From: Schistosoma haematobium
Lineage: Eukaryota > Platyhelminthes > Trematoda > Strigeidida > Schistosomatidae
DNA length: 64,000 nt
Direction: 5' to 3'
Assembly: GCF_000699445.3 (NCBI RefSeq)
Contig: NC_067199.1
Location: forward strand, 32,100,902 to 32,164,901
Position 1 is the first letter of the stretch. The number at the start of each line of letters is the position of its first letter. The notes under the pieces were generated by a model. It ran no database searches and had not been told where the DNA came from. It was given only the letters and a program-made list of their open reading frames with translations. Shown here piece after piece: positions 11,972 to 28,300 of the stretch. Made by a program: the position numbers and the translations under genes.

Positions 11972-13284
11972 GTTTGAATTTTTAGTTACATGCATTTGTA
12001 AACTGATGTTTCAATTTCCACTGAAATCGTAATATCGCTGTGGGTCGAACGTACCAACACCATTATTGATAGTTTAAAGAGTACGACAAATAATTAGGTC
12101 ATAGCTTTTCAAAGATATCTATATCTTACAACATGGATTTACAGATAACTTCGTAGATCTAGGTAGAAGCTACTTTCACAACCCCTTACACAGCATTTAA
12201 TTGCACAAGTATCTGATAATATGCAATTATTAGTTAATAACAGTAGTATTTTCAATTGTCGTCATATTATTTATTACAACATTTCTAAGTATATGAAGTG
12301 CCCTAGTAGTTCACTGAGGAGCTTATAAACACAAATAGTAACGTAGTAGAAATAGAAATTTAAGAAAATGTGGTTGAGGGTCTAATTGGAATTATTTTAG
12401 TAATATGTACAACAATAATATTTCATTGTAGCTCAGACAAATCCTATTCATACCAACCAATCAATTAGTAGTCAATGTTATCCTTGTTTAGTTCTGGAGT
12501 CCTGGTCGTATAGAAATGTGCCCACTGATTTAACGGTCATGAAATCGTGTAAACTGTGCTTTAATATAAGATAGTCTGTGTCAAAAAGACGTAGCTCCAA
12601 CCAGCAGGAACTTAAATCTTGTGCATCTCTCTGTTAATATTTAAAATGAATAAATCTGTTTAAACAAATTAATCACAAGATTTCTCGTCTTCAATGATAT
12701 GAAAGCGCTTGTCTACATTATAGTTAATGATAAATTTAATCTATGGATGAAACTAAAAGGAGAATAAATCTCATATTATGAAACTGTCTATTTATATCTT
12801 GTTATTGACGAAATTAGATATCAACAAATTTAACACTTTGCTTCACTGTTTACTTCGTAACTAACACTGAAAATGAATTCGTCAATAATTCTCTATTTCT
12901 GTCACAATCTCTCAAGAACAGGACAAAATAAAATGAGAAATATTTTTAGATTGAATATGTTTGAAGAAAAAAACAATAGAAATTTACCAAGGTAACTCAA
13001 TGCAACTGTTCATTTATCTACCCCCTCCCGCCTCCAACTCACCCACATACACATATAGAGTTATATGTATATTCAATTGTTTTTAATTAAGAAACTTTGT
13101 TTATTTTAATAAGAATATAATAAAATTTTACTTAAAACAAGGTGTGGTTATATAAATATTGTGATTAAGTTCTTAATGGAAATTAGTCCATCCGAGAAAT
13201 TCATTTGTACATTTATTTCCCTTTTGTCTGGAGCACTGGTCAGTAATCATTAAAATATTGATATGGCATTTAATGAATATATAG

Positions 13285-13322
<38 letters not shown>

Positions 13323-16300
13323 AAAATTAATTAGAAGATATCCAGTCTTCTTGAAATATATTGATCAGATTAATTTAACAATAAACAAATAGGTCATAAC
13401 ATTGATCACTTTGTAAAAACAATTATATTTGTCAATATGTGATATTGTGTGTAGAAATAAGAGTTGGTTTGAAAAGATATTGGTAAAATTTTATCGAACA
13501 TGTCATGTGAATCATTCTACTACTTGAAGATATGAAAGAAGTAAATGTGAACATTTATATACAATAAGCAAAGATGGATGGTAACTAGCAGTGGAATCTA
13601 GGACTCATGTTTTGTTCTATTTGAAACTTGTCAGCTGGATGTACTTGTATCCCTGAGTTGATGTTCACAGAGTGCACACATATCAATGAGAGAGTGATCG
13701 ATTACAGTTCATAACATCAATGAGAAGATTCAAACAAACAATACAAAACGAATTTATATACAATGTTCAGGAGAACTATTTGTTAGAATAAAATTTAGAA
13801 TAAAACTTCAAATTTAATTGTAGTTACAATTTAAATGGATTTATGAGCGATAGTTGTTTTCATTCTTGTATGACTTTAACAGATTGAAAGTAATGGTAAA
13901 GTTAATTCACTAAATTCTTCCGATATAAGAAATCGATTCAAAGAGATTATTTCAGCTCAAATTGTTGAAAATGATTTAAAATGGCGGACTTTTCTTTACC
14001 TATAAACAATTAGTTTAGATCAACAATTCACTGAAGGTCTAATGTTTACCAGCTAAAGTTATTTACTCTATAGTCGAAAAATTTGCTGAACCAAAATTCT
14101 AAAAACCAGAATATTTGACCTCGAAAGTCGGCAAATATTCGAAAATCCATGAACACCACTCATTAGTTATATAAATAAGGATATCTTTCTCACCAGTCGA
14201 TTCTATCAAATCGTTGTTGTTAATAAGTAATTGTTTATTTTAACGAACGTTTGTCTATTAATCAGTTTCATAGATTCATTTATATAATTTTATTTTATAG
14301 AACTCCATATAATGTTACCCAAAGAAGAAAAGAACTCTTCACTCAAATATCCAATAATATTTCTGATCATGAAGGAGATTGTTGTGAATTACGTAGTAAT
14401 ACTTCAGATATAGAAACTACCACTTTCAATAACCTTTCGATCAGTATCAGCACATCAAATGACATGAATGAATTGAATCGAGAAACGAAAAGTGAAATTT
14501 CTTCACCACTTGGCTTTGTTAAAACAACAGAAATAACAAGATCTAATTCGATTCCAGATATTTTTGATAGTTCCACACCAACCATATCAAAATCTATCAC
14601 GACCTCAAGTGTATTAGTTAGTACGAATTCATCATTAAGAGCTGGTGCATCAAATACAACTAACTTCTATACTAGATCAAAATCTAATTATGCATCAAAG
14701 GATACAGATCATTTTATTAATCATAGCTTCGCTACGAATAGACGAAAATCTCGTTACAACTCAAACAACAATAATAACATAGACTATTCTAACCTTAATT
14801 TAAAATCGCTTTTAAGTAATAAATACATGAAAAGTTTTCTAATGCAACCTTTTCTAATTCCGGATTACATGAATACTTCTGCATATACAACAGTCAACGG
14901 TTATGACCTGGCTAATCTGAGAAAATCATTTTTCAACAATGAAGGAAGTAAACAAAATTTTCAAACAGCTGCAGCGGCCGCTGCTGCAGCTCTTCTACCA
15001 GAACCAGGTTTATTCATTAATTCACCATGTTATTATTGGTTACCATCATTAGGATTTAATAACTATACTAAAAATACTACTACAACATATACTACAGATT
15101 GTATAAAGCTGTATAACGATAAAATTACTAACAGTAATGGAAATAATAGTATGAATTATGTAAATGGAGGTAATCGATATATGCTACAGCAATTTGCTAA
15201 TCAAGCGAATCATGGAACGGATGAACCAAAGTCTTATGAAACACCCAAAGTATCGGTTTCAAGTAAGTTATTTAACTTTTTTTAAAACGTATTGTATTCT
15301 TTATGGGATTATTAACTCAACGAGTTAAATAAACTTGTGTGAATTTCAAGTTACCTACCTGAAAAATTATTTTAAATTTAAAATGTTTATGTATCGAAAG
15401 TTGATGCAACGTTCACGTATAATCTATGAACATTCAAGAGATTCATCGATCATTCAATGTAAAGGTTCAAAATTCAAAATAAAGTTTCTTGAGCCATGTT
15501 ATTTATTCACTGCATTTAAACAAGCCATGGTTTTGAAAGCAACCATTCTGATTTCTTGACAACATTAAGCAGAATTTTGCGATTCATGAATTCACCACAC
15601 TTTAGCTTGTCAGGCCATCGTTTGCCCACTGGATCTAAGTCACAAGAAAGTGAAACCATTTGGCTGAAATTCTATCCCCAAATTTTACCGTATCCTAACA
15701 ATTGTTTATCGCTACCGTTTCTGGGCACGTTGAAAAACAACGGGAATCGAAGAACCATTCCATAGTAATTTCAAATTACTCAAAGACGCACTCACTTAAC
15801 TGGCATTAAGGTCTAGACCTTCAGATTCCGCTTGAAGGATTTAGTCTTCAAACCACCGTTTCGTAAGCTCATAATCTACATTTATGTCGGATCATGATAT
15901 AGCACAATTGGCAAGTGTCATCTGTGATACATTTCCAAATTGCCAACATGGTTGAGCTTCAATACTTGTGATTTCTCGTCAAAATTTGTGAAATAATTTT
16001 CGATCAATCAGATACTAAACAATCTAATATTTCTCCAAACAGCCACAATCACTAATAAGACATGAATAAGACATTCTTAAAGCCGAAAACACTAAATCCA
16101 AGCTAACAAATATAACTATCTTCCGTAACATTTCTTGCATTATTCAAACAGTTTACTATCTATATTAACTGGATAGTTGATATCCTAATACGAATTGGGA
16201 ACAGACTAAATAGAAAAATAAAAGTTCCAAACATAACAATGACAGTAATAATAACAGAACAAAGCATACAGATTGAGATGAATAAAATGATTTTTCTCAA

Positions 16301-19300
16301 CTCAAGAAAATCAATAAAAAGGTGAGACGGTTTAAAGGATTACTCATTATAAATGTTTACTCTTTACGTATGCTTCTTTTATATCAGCATGGGAAGTTTC
16401 GGATATTGTAGTACTTTAATAAATGAATTCACGATCCGATCTAAGCTAAACCTCCACTGAAAACCTTGAGATATTGAACGGCTACTTCTTCCTAGTATAA
16501 GACTCCTCAACAGCGCGCATTCACGATACCGCACGTAGGACTCGAACTCAGGCCTTTCTGTCTGACACGTTAACGCTTAACCTCTAAACGACTGAACCGG
16601 CATCTAAAGATGTTAATGCCTAACTTCAGTCGATTAGTGATCTTCTGCAACCCTTCTTCTTATTTCTATACAAAAATATGGGAAATTCTATTTGAAGATT
16701 TCTTCCATATGATATTTCTTTTTCATTTTGTACTTATGATTCTTGCAGCTAATCTCCCGTTCATCTTTATTTCTTAGTAATATTATTAAAAACAGTACAT
16801 GAGAATCATTTGCTTTTAATCTATTTCACAATACGTAATGTGAATAAATAGTCGATCAGAAATAATCAGTAATGACAACAACACAAAATGAAATGGAATT
16901 GTAGTATTGTGAACATGGTATTAGTGTAAAATAGCTTAATATTTATAAGATCTAAGTTATTGGTAAAAGTGTGGAAAACAGTGTATCAATCTTTTCAAAA
17001 TTCTATTAACTTACTTGAATTAGCTTGATTTTAATTTTTTTCTAACGATTCTGTAATCATTATATAATGTAGGTAGCTGTGGTGTGTACAAAAGATATTT
17101 AAATACCTGTTTTCTTAACAGAACCAGTTGTTCAATTCAATCTGACTACAAATACAACTGAGTAACTAGATGCATAAGGTTTTATGGACCAAAATGTTGA
17201 ATTTCAAGTCAGAGATATTAATATTACTGAACTGAGGACAATACATAATGAAATATTTGACAAAGAAATCCATTCAGTATTCATCTTTTGTAGTTCAGTC
17301 GTTCAACATAAGGAAAGATAACTTACTTGTAACCCCGATACCATAATTACTGACTTCACATATATTTATCAAGCATAATTCAAATACAAGTAATATTTGT
17401 GGCCCTACATCTGACTCTTGATTTGATCGTGTAATTATCGTTATAGAGTTATTGAAATATACATGTCTCTAACCCTCGTATGTAATTGTCGACTTAAATC
17501 ACGTTAACGAATGACGGTATTTAATAAGTCAAATACGAGAATGAAGTTTTGAATACGTATATTTTGTGCACTGATTGATTTGAACAGACAATCAGAGGAA
17601 TAAAGCAAACAGAAGAGAGCAAAGCCAGAGGGCATGCATTGGAGAAGGTGTGTAAGTCAACTTGATTTAATCAAGCGTTAATCGATATTTATAGTCAAAC
17701 AAAAATAAATTACAGACATGTGATGAGTAAGAAAGGTAATGCGCATACATTTGCTTACCTAAAACAGTCTAGGTTGATAAGCGAATAATTAACAAAGTCA
17801 AAATATGATTTTAGAAGAATGAATGGACTTGTCCGGAAGCTAGAATATGCTGTGTAGGCTAGCATAGCACTACGAACTCCATTCTAATTATTTAAATAAG
17901 TATTAGGCTTACTAGAATAGCAGCATATAACTACAAAACATGCAGAAAAAATGTAAAAATTTCCGACTGTTATACACAGTATATAACTATTTATACATAA
18001 GTCAAAAGTAATTATCATCTATTATTGCAAAACTGACAATTGTACTAAAATAATATTAGGTTAGATATATTAATATTCTCCTTCAATGATCACTTATTTT
18101 CAGGGAAAGTGATGTTTTCAAACTAAATTATCATTAGATCACTAATGCGAAAATGAATTATTAAATATCATTCACCTAGTTGAAATGAGTATGACCTGAT
18201 GATCTATCTTGAATTCAGCATCGTTTTGTTCATATTCAGAATATCACTTATCCATTTAATAAATGTTTACCATTTGATTTCTATTAAATTCAACGTATTC
18301 TGGCATTTGACTTGTTAAACAAGTACAATAAATGCACTTGATATTGTTTGTTTGAAACTTCCCATTGTTGTGATCAGTTTCTTGTTGGCATATATGCATC
18401 CTGTGTCGACTGCTTCAGTATTGCCTTAAGTCACAAGTTTTGTAAGCAAAGATGGATAGTTGCTAGCAGTGGAATCTAGGACGCGCGTTTCGTCCTATTT
18501 GGGTCTCATCAGCTGAATGTACCTGCGTCTCAGGGTTATAAATACTACCAGTGAATTCCGCTGCTAGAAACTATTCGTTTTTGCTCATAAAAAGTGAATA
18601 GATTATTGGAAAGTATATATGTTACAGTTGTATTACATTATAACCAATAAAAACCACAATATTTTCAAAGTTTTCTCTGTCTATTTCATATGAACATAAT
18701 TTCATATCAAAATTAAAGGGTGATAAAATAGGTCAAATCGTTCGAGTGATGAATTGATGGCTAATAAGCTTTTGATGTTTTATTATAAATTTGATTTATG
18801 GTAGCAATTACAAATTATAATTCGCTTTTTTCTTGTTCAGTGAACTATGTGTTTATCACTAATTAATATTTCAGATTATTAAATTAAAATTGAGTGTATC
18901 ATAATACAAATTATATAACTGTTCTCCGTTTCTTACATTTTCAATCGGGTTTTATTCTATCCAAACAAAAAAAGCTGTTACTTTCTACAGGAGCTCCAAT
19001 GTTTTTTTGACAACCAGTGCTCTAGTATCTTGAAGCACTTTATCAAACATCAATGGTCCCTCACTGATCGGCTTCCCGAGAAAAAAGTCTCTTGCATGAA
19101 GATTATTATTTTTATTTATCATCAGAAGCGCAAAATAAGCATGTAGTTACAGACCCAAATCAGATTAGCTCTCTAACTTGGTAGAATTTTGTCATGATAG
19201 TTATGGTTTAATAAACCGAAAAGATAAATATAGTCGATAGGCACTTGTAAATATATATTTCTTGTCTATTATAGACCACTATAAGATTATATTTCACAAC

Positions 19301-22300
19301 TACATAGAAAACATATACTCCTTTCTATGATTATCTTAATTTTCATACTACTTATCCAATGTGTTATGGCTACTTAACATTGGGCAATTTTCAATTCAAT
19401 AATAACCTAATAAAATGTATTCAAATCACAAATTAACAAACATACACACATTATTATGTAAATTAAATAGAAAACTCATTGGTGACAATCATGAATTCAC
19501 CTTCTCATATTTCAATATATAAACATTGTTTATTTATATATTACACTGTTCGATTTCCATTTAGTTAACAAACAAGATAATAATAATCAAATAAAACTAA
19601 TCAATACAAAGTTGCTGTGTTTTTTTCTCCTTTTTATCGCCTAAAAATAAAATCATTTACAAATGTAGGTGAGAAAAGAAAGAAAGAAAGAAGGAAAGAA
19701 AGAAAGAGTAATCTGTAATATTCAGAAAAGTATATTTTATTACAAAAACTCTATACCATACCTCGTTTGTTTGTTTGCTTTATTTTATTTTTTTGTTTTT
19801 TTTGTTTGTTTGTTGTTTTTTTTGTGATAAAAATGGTCAGAAAAAATTTGACCTGATAAAATAAATAGCTTTTTCTTTTTGTCAAAGATTAATCTAACTC
19901 ACTCTTTTATATATTTATATATAAGTAGTTAGTTGGTTCCAGCCTCTTTAATATGAAATCTTATTATTATTAGTAGTAGCAGTATCCACTGTCAACACCA
20001 ATCTATTGAATATTTTGTGGGTTTCCGACTTTTAACGTCAATAGAATGAATGACCTCTTTGAATACATTTCAAGAATGGATGTGAAAATTTTTAAAAAAA
20101 ACATCATAAGGTAGAGAATGAAAAAGAAATGGCATTTATTAATATTTAAGTAATAATAATATTAGCCTCTATGTATTAAAATTTGAAGTGATCATATAAA
20201 AATAAATAAAAATTTGTGAAAAGTTTGCAAATATAAATACATCATGTTGTTCAGATTGAAGTAGGATTATGTTCTAACAGGAGAACTGATGAGAGTACTA
20301 ACGTATTTACATAAACGATTAACACACGTTTTAAATCAGCAATAAGTACGTAAACGGAGGTGGATGTTGGCTAGCAGTGGAATACAGGATGCGTGTTTCG
20401 TCTTATTTGACACTAGTCAACTGCATATACCTCAACCTATTAGTTGGTGTTCACCCAGGGAATTGAATCTAGTACGATTCGCTTCAAACGATTCTGTGCA
20501 CAAGTCGCTGAATGAACATCAACTGTGGGCTGCAGGTACATACAGCTTAAGAGTCCCAAATAGGAAGAAACGCGCGTTCTGGATTCCACTGCAAGCCACT
20601 ATCCATCTCTGCTTATAAAGCATATGACTTGAGAAAATTCTCACAGGATGCATATATGTCAATAAGTGACTGATCAATTGCAGTTCTCAATATCAGGGGG
20701 GAAGATTCAAAGAAACAATACAAAAATGAAATACATGAATAGTTTCAAAAACTAATATCCTGTGAAGAAACTTCATAATTAATGAATTTTATATCAGGTA
20801 GTATGTATTTATCAGAGGTATGATTCCTGAATCTTAAGGTGGCTATTTTCACTCATATAAGTCATATGCTTGTTTTAAATGGTTTATAGATTATGTTTAT
20901 ATATACCAAGATATTTTTGTCTTCATTTCCTAACTACACAGCACAATGTTTTGCTATCCGGTATATGAAGCCTGAACTTTTTATACAATATTATAACGAC
21001 AATCATTATTTCACATAATTTTATTGTTCAAAACAAACCCCTTTTTTAAATTCATGCTTCATATGCCTTTGATTTTATCATCCAGAACTGCTTCCAGCAT
21101 CATATCAAGGAATTACCCAAACACTGTCTCATTTAATTATTGAAATCTAAACCAGTATTTCTCGAGTTATTTGAACGTCACCTATGGCATATCGAAGGAA
21201 TTCGTTTAAATATCTAATCGATCATTAGAGTGTACCTGACAATTTTCGTTTCCAAACTAAGTTACAACATGGATTTGTAGTAAATTAGCCTAATCTAGTA
21301 ATCCAACATTCAAACATAGTGTTGTGATACTGTAGTTCATCACATATTTGGTGAAACTAGTTGGAATCGTCAGGAATTTGGAATAAAATTCAAGGCACTT
21401 CACTTCACAGTAAAAGTATACAAATTCATGGCAGCTGGGTTGAATTATAGATAAATAGTCATATATAATATATTATTATTCTATCCCTTTCCTAAGTTTT
21501 ATTTTCATTACAATATATTATTCTAAGTGAAAACAAACGAAGTAAAATGTAGTGTTGCTGTAATTTAGAAAAAAATAGTCTGAAAATGGAATCCAAGAAG
21601 CGCTTTTCGTCTTATGTGGCACTTTTCAACTTGATGATTCTTCCTATGTGGGTAATCTTTTTGATTAAAATATCCCTTTTCGCAGTTGAAAACTACCACT
21701 TTAAATAAAACCATATATCCATTATTCATTTACACATATCATTTGAGTAAAACAACTTAACTGAAATCATGTGTAAAATTAATTGTTTGTGTATGGGTGA
21801 ATGAGTTTAATTTTAGTCTGTCTACAATATATATGCATTCAAGCAGTAATTCAATAAAATGTTCGATCAATTTTTCTTCTCGACTCATTTATTAACTATA
21901 GTTAGAGTTATAAACTATGAGATAATTTATTTTAGTTATGTTTGTATACTTATATATAGAGTCCCAGAATGATCATTAACTCTGGGATGTAGGTACATTC
22001 AGCTGATGAGTCCCAAAAAATGATTAAACGCCCGTCCTAGAATCCACTGCTAGCCACCGTTCACCTCTAATTATGTAGATTTTTTTATTTCTTACTCACA
22101 TTTGTTCAAAAGCCAAAGCTAACTTCCTTATTTTTTTCTCAGCTTGTCGGTCTATTTTCTTTGAGTTGCTATATGAGATGTAGCAACTAGGATCGACCCG
22201 AACTCGTTCTAGGTCGCCCATCGATGACGACTGACAGACTGAAACATGTTAACAATTTTCTTAGAAGTACAATACATTACTAATAATGATATTTGTTGTC

Positions 22301-25300
22301 GATATTCATATTTTAAATAAACGTTTCGGAAGGAAGTAATTTGGATTGTTTATTTACTTCCATTTATTATCAGGGACACCCGAAAACTCTCGAGTGGCTT
22401 TAAAATCTTTAACAAAAGAAGAGAATTACAGTCAGAAAAACAAGCCAAGTAACGGAATAATTATATTACCTAAAGAGATTACCAAAACGTTATCGTTTTG
22501 TAACAGTCAGAGTCAAAATAAGTGGCAAATCTAAAGTGAAACAAGTTACCTCATATTTATATTAAATAGATTTTAAAATAGACGAACATTCCAGACACAG
22601 ATAGATATTTAATCGTATATTCATGTTTTAAGTTTATGTGTTCGTGTTCCATTAGTCTCTTAATTTGCTTTTAAAGCGACCATATTGATTAGTTTTTGTC
22701 ATTGCCTAAATAAATATGCTAATTCTACTTGAAATTCTGAAATTTTATGTCTGAAGTGACAGCCTTACAAAGAATATAATAGATTGCATGTATTTAGGGA
22801 TAAAATATTTGTCTTAAGTGGTCTAAAATAGATGAATTAACGATTAAACTGATAGATATAATTACAGCATGTACCATATATATATGTTTCTGCATAGTAA
22901 TCTGGAAGACAAATCTACTACATTGAGGCAGACAAGTAACCTAGGGTAAATCCTCTAAACATTGTTTGTTTTTACAGTTGTAAGGAAAAGAATAATATCT
23001 TCCAATTACACAAAGGTGCTACCTGATCAAACCATTTGTTATTGACGAAAGAGTTCAATTTGTTAAGATATAGTTACATGCGATCTACAGTAATAATAAT
23101 AAAATAGAACTCGTATATTTCAATTGACATAAGGCTCGTAGTAAAAATCAATAACTCAATATTTCTTCCTTATTGCAGTTTTGAATGAACCCCATTAATT
23201 AGTCTCTGCATTTTTCATCCTAATGCTTGTTAACTTTATTGACTAATATCTGATATACAGCCTACTGATTAGACGAATGCTTTAAGGTTTCTCACAGTGC
23301 TAAATGAATAAAATAGTCATGGTAAAGAGTGTTATTTAATCAAATTATCCCACGTATAAATAAATGAATTTACAGAAATTAAGTGTAGAAGAAAATCAGA
23401 ATGTTATTTATATACTGCTAGATATCTGAAATTGATAAGTGAACAAAACAACTGCTATAGTTCTATGAATTTTTTAAAAAAACTTTCAACTTTGTATCTC
23501 TAAAGCACATATTCTGGTAGTAAACAATCGTCCTAAGTATACACACATTTTATCACCAAACGATGTGTGTATACAACTTCTGTAAACTGGTCTGTGATTT
23601 GTTTTCCTTAAGTATTTTAAAATTGGCCACTTAAATCTTCTACTTCAAATATTCAACATATTGATAAGTAGTTGAACTGAAATAGGATTCTTTTCAACTG
23701 AAATGGGGATAATTAATCCCATCATAGTGATAGGCAATATGGTGTTTATCCAAATATCACTTCAAAAACGTCAAAGATTTCAAGTTGGAGATATAGAGTA
23801 AGTAAGCTGGTTGAGTAACCATTACAGAATATTTCATATTTTTAATAGGAAGAATGAAGGTTACATTGATTATTTAGTGGTACACACTAAACAACAGAAT
23901 GAATTTATTATCGAGCTCAAGTATAAGAGGCACTTAGTCCGAATTATCGCTAAATATTTTCTTTTCCTTATTAAATTATTAACCACTTTGCCTAGTTATT
24001 CACTAACAGTGCTACTCTATGCTAATTGACTATAACAATAATTGTATTAATTCATTTTTCTTTTAGAAACCCTATCATCAGTGCGTTAATCAATACCCTA
24101 AAGTGTTTTTTATAATTTGACTCCTTTTTTGACTTAATTATGTTAAGTAGTTATTAAATTACCAGTAGAAGTTTAAACAATCTTAAGAAGCCAGTTAAAA
24201 TATTAAAAAAATATTGCCTAAACTTAGCTTAAGTGAGAATTTATAGTTTTCACTACAATGTAATTGTAAAACATGTGTTGGTACGACAGTTAGACGTACT
24301 GAAACAACATCATCATGCATTCAGCATTTTTGTCAGATGGTTAGATTTAATTATTAGACAGGTCTGAATCAAGGTGCAATGTTTGTTACTAAGGCTCACC
24401 TGCTATCTTATTGATGATATTTTCCAGAGTCTGTAAAAATACAGTTGAATTTAAGAGCAAGACGTCACCAGTTCATAAAGAGATTTATCTTTAAATGTAG
24501 TTGTTGAGTCTTTACTAACTAAACAACCAAACGATATAAATTTTTGCTTGATCTATTTCTTCATGAAGACGTTTATCGTAGCAGTTAGCATTGGGAATAA
24601 CTGAACAGTCTGTATCTCATAATCAAATCAGTGTAACTCTTGGTTCATAAAATGTAAATAAGATCGAGTTTTTATAGAGCTTGTAGTTGAAATCATGAAT
24701 CGATCGATGTTAGACCACCATTGGAAACTTGGATACACTGGACGGCCGTTTTGTCCTAGTACAGGACTGCTAAACAGTACGCATCCACGATCCCGAACGT
24801 TGGACTCGTACCCAGGACCTTCGGCCTCACACGCAAACCCTTAACCTCTAGACCACTGAACCGAGATCCATCTTTGTTAGTAAGGTAGCCAAAAAGAGTA
24901 TGAGCTTTGAGGTTACTGCCCGTGGTTCAATCATGATGAAAAAAAAATTAGTGTCGCAGGGACCCAAGTTCAAAAAAATAAGTTGCTTTCATCTTACTTA
25001 ACATTATCGGATAACAGCAACACTCAACTGATTTATAATAACTAATTTATTTGATGAATTTGAATCAAACTAAAAGATAATCTGTATGTTTTAGCCTTAA
25101 CAGTTAAAAAAATGAATTCAAATTAACAACTGAAATCAATGAGGATTGCGATGATTTATTCCCAAGATTCTTGAAGAAGTTTATGCTGTACTTATTTTCA
25201 TATAGTGAACAACCAATCGTATTACAGTTTATTTATCTATAATTTGTGTGTAATATAGCTCGATTTAACGTTTATTAAATCAACCATCAAAAATGATATT

Positions 25301-28300
25301 CACAAATACTTTGATATGATAAATCTTTGACGTCAACAACAATTTATTTAAGTTCATATAAGAACTTATCTAGTTCCATGTAGCTAAAAAACTCCTTGTG
25401 AACATCCTTTTTGATTTGGATAGAAAGGGAATTTAAAATTCAATTTTGAAGAGAGAAGTGATTGATGTCCGTTTACTTACAAATAGAAATATAATGTACT
25501 TCAAGTGCTCTCATTTGATTTAACACTAAACTTATTCTCTATCATTTGATTGAATATTGAATCAATTATCTGCTTCGTAAACATACTTCATACTTCCCGA
25601 TTCTGTTACTGAGATGTACAAACCAAAACAATCATCAAAGTTTCTAAATACTGTGATGATTCCTAATAAAGAATAGAATAATGTTTAGTGTGTAGACCTG
25701 GCAGTTTGTATAATTTGCAAACTAGCCAATCCAGGAAAGTTTGTTACATTTTATGTTTGTATTCGTACAATCAGTACAATCATACTATAGACTTTCCATA
25801 AAAGATATATACTTTAAACATATTTAGGTAGTCGACTTTTTACCAAACCAATATTATCCAGCTCACAGAGACAACAATTTGATGAATGTTGAATTACAAC
25901 ACTTCAATTACCAGAGCTGTTACTTACTAAAGTCATGCGTTAACCGTCATATTATGATGTCACATATTTGCAGTTGTAGGTGTAGATCATTAAATCGTTA
26001 AGTATTATCAGAAAATGATGGGTTCATCGCTAGAATTATAAGTTCCCAATGATATATTATGCCAGGATCACGAGTAAACATTACTAGAGGAGAATATGTT
26101 ATGAAAACATGACTTGTTGAGTGCTTCATCACATACAATGGTCCCATAGGTGCTGTTAATCTAAGTAGAGAACCATACTCAAATGAAACTAATCTCTATA
26201 ACCCTAACTGATAAATCATTCATTCATCATAAACTTATATATTCATTCAACATAATGACCACAACTAAAATCAACACAATTCACCACTAAATATAATGGA
26301 ACTAACACATTTAAACCTACTTTCTAAGTGCTAAATGATATTCGTATTGAAAACAAGTTAGAATTTAAATTACAAAAAATAAATTAATTAATTAAACTAT
26401 TTTTTCTTATCATTATCAAATAGCTATTTAAAATAAAACATTAAAACCCTTTTTTTAAATTTAACTATATTTCCTACTATTTCCCATTTTCAGTATTGTG
26501 TTTTTGGAGTTTGTTAAGTTTTTGATTGAGATCATGAACCGATTGATGTTAGACCACCATTGAAAACCTGGAAGCACTGGACGGGCGTTTCGTCCTATTG
26601 TGGGACTACTCAGCAATGCGCATCCACGATCTCACCTCGCGGGATTCGAACCCAGGGCCTTCAGTCTCGCGCGCGAACGCTTAACCTACTGAACCACTGA
26701 ACCGGCATCCGTTGGTGTTAATGTCTAACCACAATCAATCCACGAATCTGCGCGACCATCTTCCATTGTACTGAGGTAGACATCTGTTTCTACCTGACAC
26801 GGATTAGCTATTTATTAAACAATAATTAAAAGGCTTCAATAAACTTAATTATGAAAAAAAACAAAAAAATTTACATAACTTTTTGTTTAACACTAAAAAA
26901 AAATTCCCAATTTAAAAAAAACTAAAAAACAAACAAAAAAACAATTTACGAAAATTATTGAATGTCAAAAGTTGTTTGTTTGTTTGTTTGTTTGTTTGTT
27001 CTTTTCGGTAAACAGATTTATTCTATTTATTATTCAATATTATATAATATGTACCTTTAAGTAAAAAAAAAAGGAATAAATAAACCATATGACATAAATC
27101 CTGTGGTGATTTTTGACATAAATATTTTGTTACTGAGAAGAAAAACATCACGTGATTAAGCATTGAATCTATATTATTAAATTAATGTGACATATTCAAC
27201 TGTTAAATTTTTTTTAAAAATTATCCAAAAGCTAGTTTATATAAGATTGAAATAATCAAAATGTTTTTAAATGATTGAAATATAGTAGTGTAAGTTAGTT
27301 GAACTAAAAATTTTATAACCGTTATTTTCTGAATTATTTAATTAGTTGTTGTTTAGTTAAGTACTTATCTATAGAATATAGACATTTTATAATGAATTGA
27401 TTTGTTACTAAATTCACTTGATATTGTTTTATGTGTATCTTCCCATTGTTATTTAGGACTGCAATTGATCAGTCTCATATTAGTATACATGCATTCTGTG
27501 CGGATTGCCTCGATATAGTCTTAAGTTACAATCTTTATAAGCAAAGATGGATGGTGGCTAGCAGTGGAATCTAGGACGCGTGTTTCGTCCTACTCGGGAC
27601 TCGTCGTTTTGACGTACCTGCATCTCGAAGTTGATGTTCACTCTGGGATTCGGTCTCAGTACCATTCGCTTCAAGCATATGCTAACATGAGACTGATCAA
27701 TTGCATTCCTAAATAACAATGGGAAGATACAAGTAAAATAACACCAAGTGCATTTAAACTTCATTTCACTTCACAAGCAGATGGCGTTTGAAGCGAACGG
27801 TACTGAGTTCGAATCCTGGAGTGAACATCAACTCTGAGATGCAGGTACCTCCAGCTGACGAGTCCCAAATAGGACGAAACGCGTGTCCTGGATACTACTG
27901 CCAGCCACTATCCATCTTTGATTTGTTACTAGTTTGATTTTATGTTTTAATAAGAAATCGTTTTGTTTAGTTCATATGTAATATATAAGCTGATAGGATA
28001 GTGAAAATATGAAACTTTGAAAGTTATTCACTGGTAAATCGGTATAAATATGTATTTTATGTCTTATTTACTAAAGAAGTTGTGTATGATGCATTTATAC
28101 TGTGTTATTTGTAAGCTTTTATTGAACTCATCAACTATTAATAAATCTTACACCATTCACATATTCTTGTAAATTTGTCATTAGCTTGTTATTCAGTTCT
28201 GTATCGCAACTACCTAGTTTCTGTAAAGAATAATTTGTATATAATTTGTGTATGTGTTATAGTCCAGTACTTCTATTTTAAAATCTTGTATCTTCTAAAG

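Noticed and set aside
20364..20618. 84-codon + strand open frame
   Set aside because: Runs through both halves of an inverted SM-alpha pair; no gene-like context.
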